Shown here one piece after another: positions 60,180 through 64,000 of a stretch of DNA of 64,000 nt. The translations under genes and the position numbers were made by a program. The notes below the pieces were generated by a model that saw only the letters and a list, made by a program, of their open reading frames with translations, was not told where the DNA came from and made no database searches. The first letter of the stretch is position 1; every line of letters begins with the position of its first letter. The DNA is from Marsupella aquatica. Lineage: Eukaryota > Marchantiophyta. The stretch lies in NCBI GenBank assembly GCA_973895155.1, contig OZ316895.1, positions 9,300,001 through 9,364,000 of the forward strand. Reading direction: 5' to 3'.

Positions 60180-61399
60180 AGTTTTTTTTACTGAATACAA
60201 ACTTTTTACATAAAGCTCCAAACGAAGTACAAAAGAATAAATAAAACAGGTCCAAAGCAGACAAAACCCAAACTCAAAAGAAGTGAGCAAAGGAAAAGTT
60301 AACCCTCTTAGGAATTGACTCAAGTTCCCGGCTTCTAGTTAGTTTGGCCTTACTAGAGTTAGTTAACCTTGGATTGCATTAGGATACGATCCCCTTAGTT
60401 TAGGCCCACACATCTCGGCCCCCTCTGGGGGGTATAGGTTGGAGGGAGAACATTCTCTCTCTCATTCTTCATATGTACGTTCTCATGAACTATGGATCCT
60501 TCAGGAGTATCTTCATCGTGGGGTCTTGTTCGTGTAGTGTGAGATTGAGTGCTCTCATGGTCTGCATTGTTATCTAGTCTGGAGCCGACGGTTTCCTATA
60601 AACCCCTAACAACCAAGAAAAGGGAAACAAAACTCACACAAATGGACTCAAGGTGGCACACTAGCACCCATTGTGAGAGATTGACGATAGATGACCCAAG
60701 CTTGAGCAAATTGTAATGTAACTGAAATGCGTTGACAAAAGTGTTTGGTCAAAACAGAGAGTGAGGGTCCGGTGGGACCCATTTGGCCATGAATGTAACG
60801 AGTAGCCTGCTAACTAAACCCATCAAATTGATGATGAAGATGCCCAAAGATCTCAAGAGCAAGGGGGAGGAAGCGATCAGATGAAGCCTGTGCACCATAT
60901 TTGGCCTCTTTTGTCATTGTCGCTCGTGATGCCGCTGCCCCTGCCGTTGTTGCCACTGTCTCGATGATGTCTTGGTGCAAAGAGTTTGCCACCACTACAT
61001 CTACCAAAGTACACTAACCATGACGGACCATGGTAAGTTCCCAAGTAAGTTCAACCCATAACTGTTGTGATGGAGGCCCAAGTAACTTAAGCAGCATCTC
61101 TCGCTGAACATGGACCAAAGATCTAGAGAGAACCTGGGCAATAGCATCTTCATAGCATCATGAACAACAATGGTTTTGCCACCCAAATTGCATCAAAGAA
61201 GATGGACACTCGTGGCATCACAAGGCTTCCCACATGTGCATAATAGATAAACAAAGAAGAAGTGGATTGGGGCAACTCCATACAAAGATGCATGGCTGTC
61301 AAAAACTCTTCTCAAGACATCCACACATGAGGAATGGCAAGATTGGCCTAAAGCCACCCTCCTGCATCCTTCCCTCCAGAAAATCAAAAGTACACTCAA
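60180..61399 (-). pseudogene. Retroelement C-terminal domain, copy 2, inverted
   Basis: Three minus-strand frames repeat the copy-1 signatures in order: CTCGKPCDATSVHLL, TIVVHDAM, VVVANSLHQDIIETVATTAGAA, then KYGAQASSDRFLPLALEIFGH. Frame breaks and the loss of the final Cys of HLLRC mark it as decayed. A 3' region like copy 1's (TTTGCTCACTTCTTTT...TTTGTACT...) lies at about 60190-60300, ending in an A-run. The two copies face each other tail to tail. Confidence 0.65.
60345..60610 (+). mobile_element. Possible solo-LTR fragment in copy 2
   Basis: This stretch separates copy 2's coding part from its 3' end. It begins near TTAGTTAACC, has a promoter-like GGGGGGTATAGG, then a CT-rich leader (CATTCTCTCTCTCATTC), and ends about CCCCTAACA. 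This order resembles a plant Copia-type LTR, but no clean TG...CA ends or target duplication are seen. Confidence 0.25.
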
Positions 61400-61479
61400 G
61401 ATGTATCTTAAATCTCTTTCTACTTTCTGTAAGTTATGAACATACTATACTAGACTATACTATTTTTCTGTAAATTACA

Positions 61480-62171
61480 CCCCTATGCACAGTATGCAGG
61501 TGGTGCAAAGAAATCTTGAGATAGGTCTTCCAGGGGGTGCCATACTTGTAGCAGGACCTGTGCAAAACCTTAATTATATTTCATTTTAATAAGTATGGCA
61601 TTTTTCTCGAGTGGAAACTATAAATTTCAAAATGAAAAGTACTGTTTACACCAGGATGCTTAGAATATTTTCAAATTTTATATAACTGATTTTTTGGAGG
61701 GTTCACAAGGATCCCAAAACATTTTGCTAGTTGGGCCCAGAACTTTTATTAATAATTATTTATTGTTTGGGCATGTTTGGGCAAACCGGGAGGGATTAGA
61801 TGTGAGGACCATACTTAATGTCAACGTTAGCTACTCAAAATCTTTTGGAATTTAAACAGTGAACAGTACGAGTGAGTGATCGAATAACCTTTCAAATTCA
61901 TGAATTCAATTCTGCATGAGACCCGAAATATTTTCCGCCAAAATGGGCACAACCCAACAAAATAACACCCTCGGGACGAAGCCACCCAGAGAGACATGAC
62001 ACCACCCCAGCTGGAAGGGCTGCCCAAGGGGCAAAAAAAACTGATCAGGCCATGAGTCCAAACAGCCACTGTAGGACGGCCATCAAACAATCCCAGACTT
62101 AGCTGTATCTCCTATTCTTTCTACTCCTGGTCTGCCTACGGTGGCATTCAGAATTCTGCAGTTGGGTTTAC
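61480..62171. other. Interval without a recognised gene
   Basis: AT-rich; nothing recognisable beyond short unrelated frames. Confidence 0.4.
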
Positions 62172-62610
62172 CTACTGTCTTCCCCCGAACACAATGTCAT
62201 GGCCTTGTATTCGAATAGTGGGCCATGGGGCGCTCTATTTGAATAGTGCGCCAAGGGTGTTGTATTCAAGTTTTGTCTATATGTTTTCATTTTTTTGTAT
62301 TTGCAGGGCATTGTGTTTGAAAACGGGTGTTGTGTTCAAATATTGACGTTGTGTTTAAATATTGGAATTGGCATATGATAATTAAATTTTTTACTATTTG
62401 TGCTCAATGTAAAACAGTTTAGGGTCAGATTTTGAACAAAGTGTCCAACTCAAACACAATGCCAATATTCGAACACAACGCCCGGGCGCTGTGTTAAATG
62501 ACGTTGTGTTTGAAGAAACAATACTTTTTCTTATGGAGGCCTAAATAAATACATTTTCAAACACAATGCTGGGGCGCCGTGTTCAGGGCCCGTTCAGGGG
62601 AAGACGGTAG
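62172..62610. mobile_element. Short TIR element, copy 2
   Basis: Opens CTACTGTCTTCC and closes GGAAGACGGTAG, followed by TA. The interior parallels copy 1 (GGCATTGTGTT, GTGCTCAATGTA, ACAGTTTAGGGTC) but is about 110 bp longer, with additional copies of the TTGTGTT-type motif. No ORF. Confidence 0.7.
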
Positions 62611-64000
62611 TATGGTGCATCACTTATTGGATCAGCCTGATCCTGTGTAAATGATTATAAGTCCTTTGCTGGAGCTGCTTCCTTGTGTTGTCCTCTTTAC
62701 CCTGAAGGGTAATGTGGGTTGGCAGCCCATGAACATCAACCTTCTTCAATGGTATGGCAAAGACAGATTAAGGTGTTAGTCTTCTAGATCCTACGGTTTG
62801 AGAACAACTTGCAATTGCTCAATTGCATCTGGGAGTTGCTTGTTTTCCTTAACAAAATATTAAATATCCAGCATGCATTTCTGGTGAAGGTTTGTTCCCA
62901 CCCAAGAAGTCTCCCAATGAAATGTGAGTAGGTGGCTTCATATCTCTCTTTCCAAACATTGCTGCACAGTGTCATAAGAAGAATTAGGGGCCTGGGCTTT
63001 CGCTTATCTACTTCTATAATATGCCATGCCCCCAAAAAGTTCTTTGGTCTACTTACAAACTTGGAAATGAAGGGAAGAAACAGGAGCCATCTTATTTTTT
63101 TAAAGATTTTTGTGTACTCTTGGATTGAGTGACCAGGAGTGTCAAATGATATACTTATTTTTATAGTAGAATACATATTACATGAGATGATTCTTCTCTG
63201 ACATCACCTAAAATGTGTCTTTTTCTTTAAGTATTAAAGTGCATGCGTTGAAAGGAGAATCTATGACAACCTTTTTGGATTTTTGCATAGAGACTTAAGA
63301 TTATGAGACTTTAGAAGAACACAAAATGGGTTGATTTTGCTTTTCACTCCCTCTTTTTTTATTCTCTTTATTTAATTTTGCACTTATTTCTGTTACTTAA
63401 TGATGCCAAAGGTAAGAAAGGGGGGGGGGGGGGGTGGGGGGGGGGAATGGAGTGCCGAGGGAGTGAAGACATAAGAAAAAGGGGGAGAAAAAATTAAAAT
63501 GTACCCCTCCCTATAGCATTGTGCAACCACACCTGGACCCGGCAAAGACTCAACGGAAATTCACCACCCTTGCACTCCCTCTCACCTTCCCACATCCTTG
63601 CTCTCCCAGCAACATAGCTTTCACAACAAGAACAACATTTTTTTCCAAAATAAAATAAAAATGCAAAAGTGAAGGTGATTGTTTTTACATTTTTATTCTT
63701 TTTGTTTGGTTTAGCTTTTGTACAAAAATGGTCCCAAATTTTGTTATTCCATCTAAACCTCAAACAAACGTTTTAAGAAATGTTTCAAAAGAATGCTCCT
63801 CCAATGAAGGCCTATAAGATCAGGCTCCCAACATTTTTTCCCACAAGACCCGGCTTGCTTGACATGCCCTGTCATCTCTATTAGTCTCATTTTTGCCCTA
63901 ATTCTTTCCCTCGGGGGGTTAACTAAGTGTATATTTTGGGGTATCACGTGCGATCCTAGCCTAATATAAATAGACCTATTTTATAAAAAATATATTCCAA
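62611..64000. other. Right-edge interval, no gene recognised
   Basis: Includes a G homopolymer tract at about 63420-63446 broken by a single T. Other content is AT-rich with short frames only. Confidence 0.45.

Overview
This window reads as a nuclear chromosome segment of a land plant or close streptophyte relative. It holds intron-containing genes with GT...AG junctions, a plant-type intronless histone H2B, a plant VAMP72-type R-SNARE start, plant-style Helitron and L1-like elements, a tRNA-derived SINE and TTTAGGG-type telomere-like units. The exact lineage cannot be fixed; a seed-free plant would fit the mix of short introns and heavy repeat load. Nothing bacterial, organellar or viral was recognised, and no rRNA, intact tRNA or CRISPR array was found.

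Host genes are few and all lie on the minus strand. From left to right: first coding exon of a VAMP72-like SNARE (3037-3226); a small 7-exon gene of unknown function (3859-5276, 117 aa model); a 15-exon 2-oxoglutarate/Fe(II) oxygenase (7430-12489); an intronless histone H2B (16819-17241); and an 8-exon gene joining a PHD-type zinc finger, an AT-hook and a SAP30-type Sin3-binding domain (35319-39064). I built the multi-exon models by following splice signals and reading-frame phase by hand. The PHD/SAP30 model and the small gene close perfectly in phase; the oxygenase has one unresolved junction (exon 2/3).

Much of the remaining structure is mobile DNA. A full-length autonomous Helitron (20743-28632) has definable ends (A|TC ... 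hairpin-CTAG|T) and a spliced 1727-aa Rep/helicase gene. The same termini appear on a degenerate copy (about 5550-6692), on a short non-autonomous element (55230-56031) and on two orphan ends (41431, 56528). A 5'-truncated L1-like LINE (29387-33286) lies in a 16-bp target duplication, carries a nested reverse-oriented SINE with its own 14-bp duplication, and ends in two poly(A) tracts. A second LINE 3' end lies at 19913-20620. Two copies of another retroelement C-terminus face each other tail to tail at 58747-61399. Two TIR elements share a CTACYGTCTTC terminus (54128-54458, 62172-62610).

The stretches 12490-16818, 41470-45130, 47050-54127 and 61480-64000 are AT-rich, repeat-scarred DNA in which I see no convincing gene.
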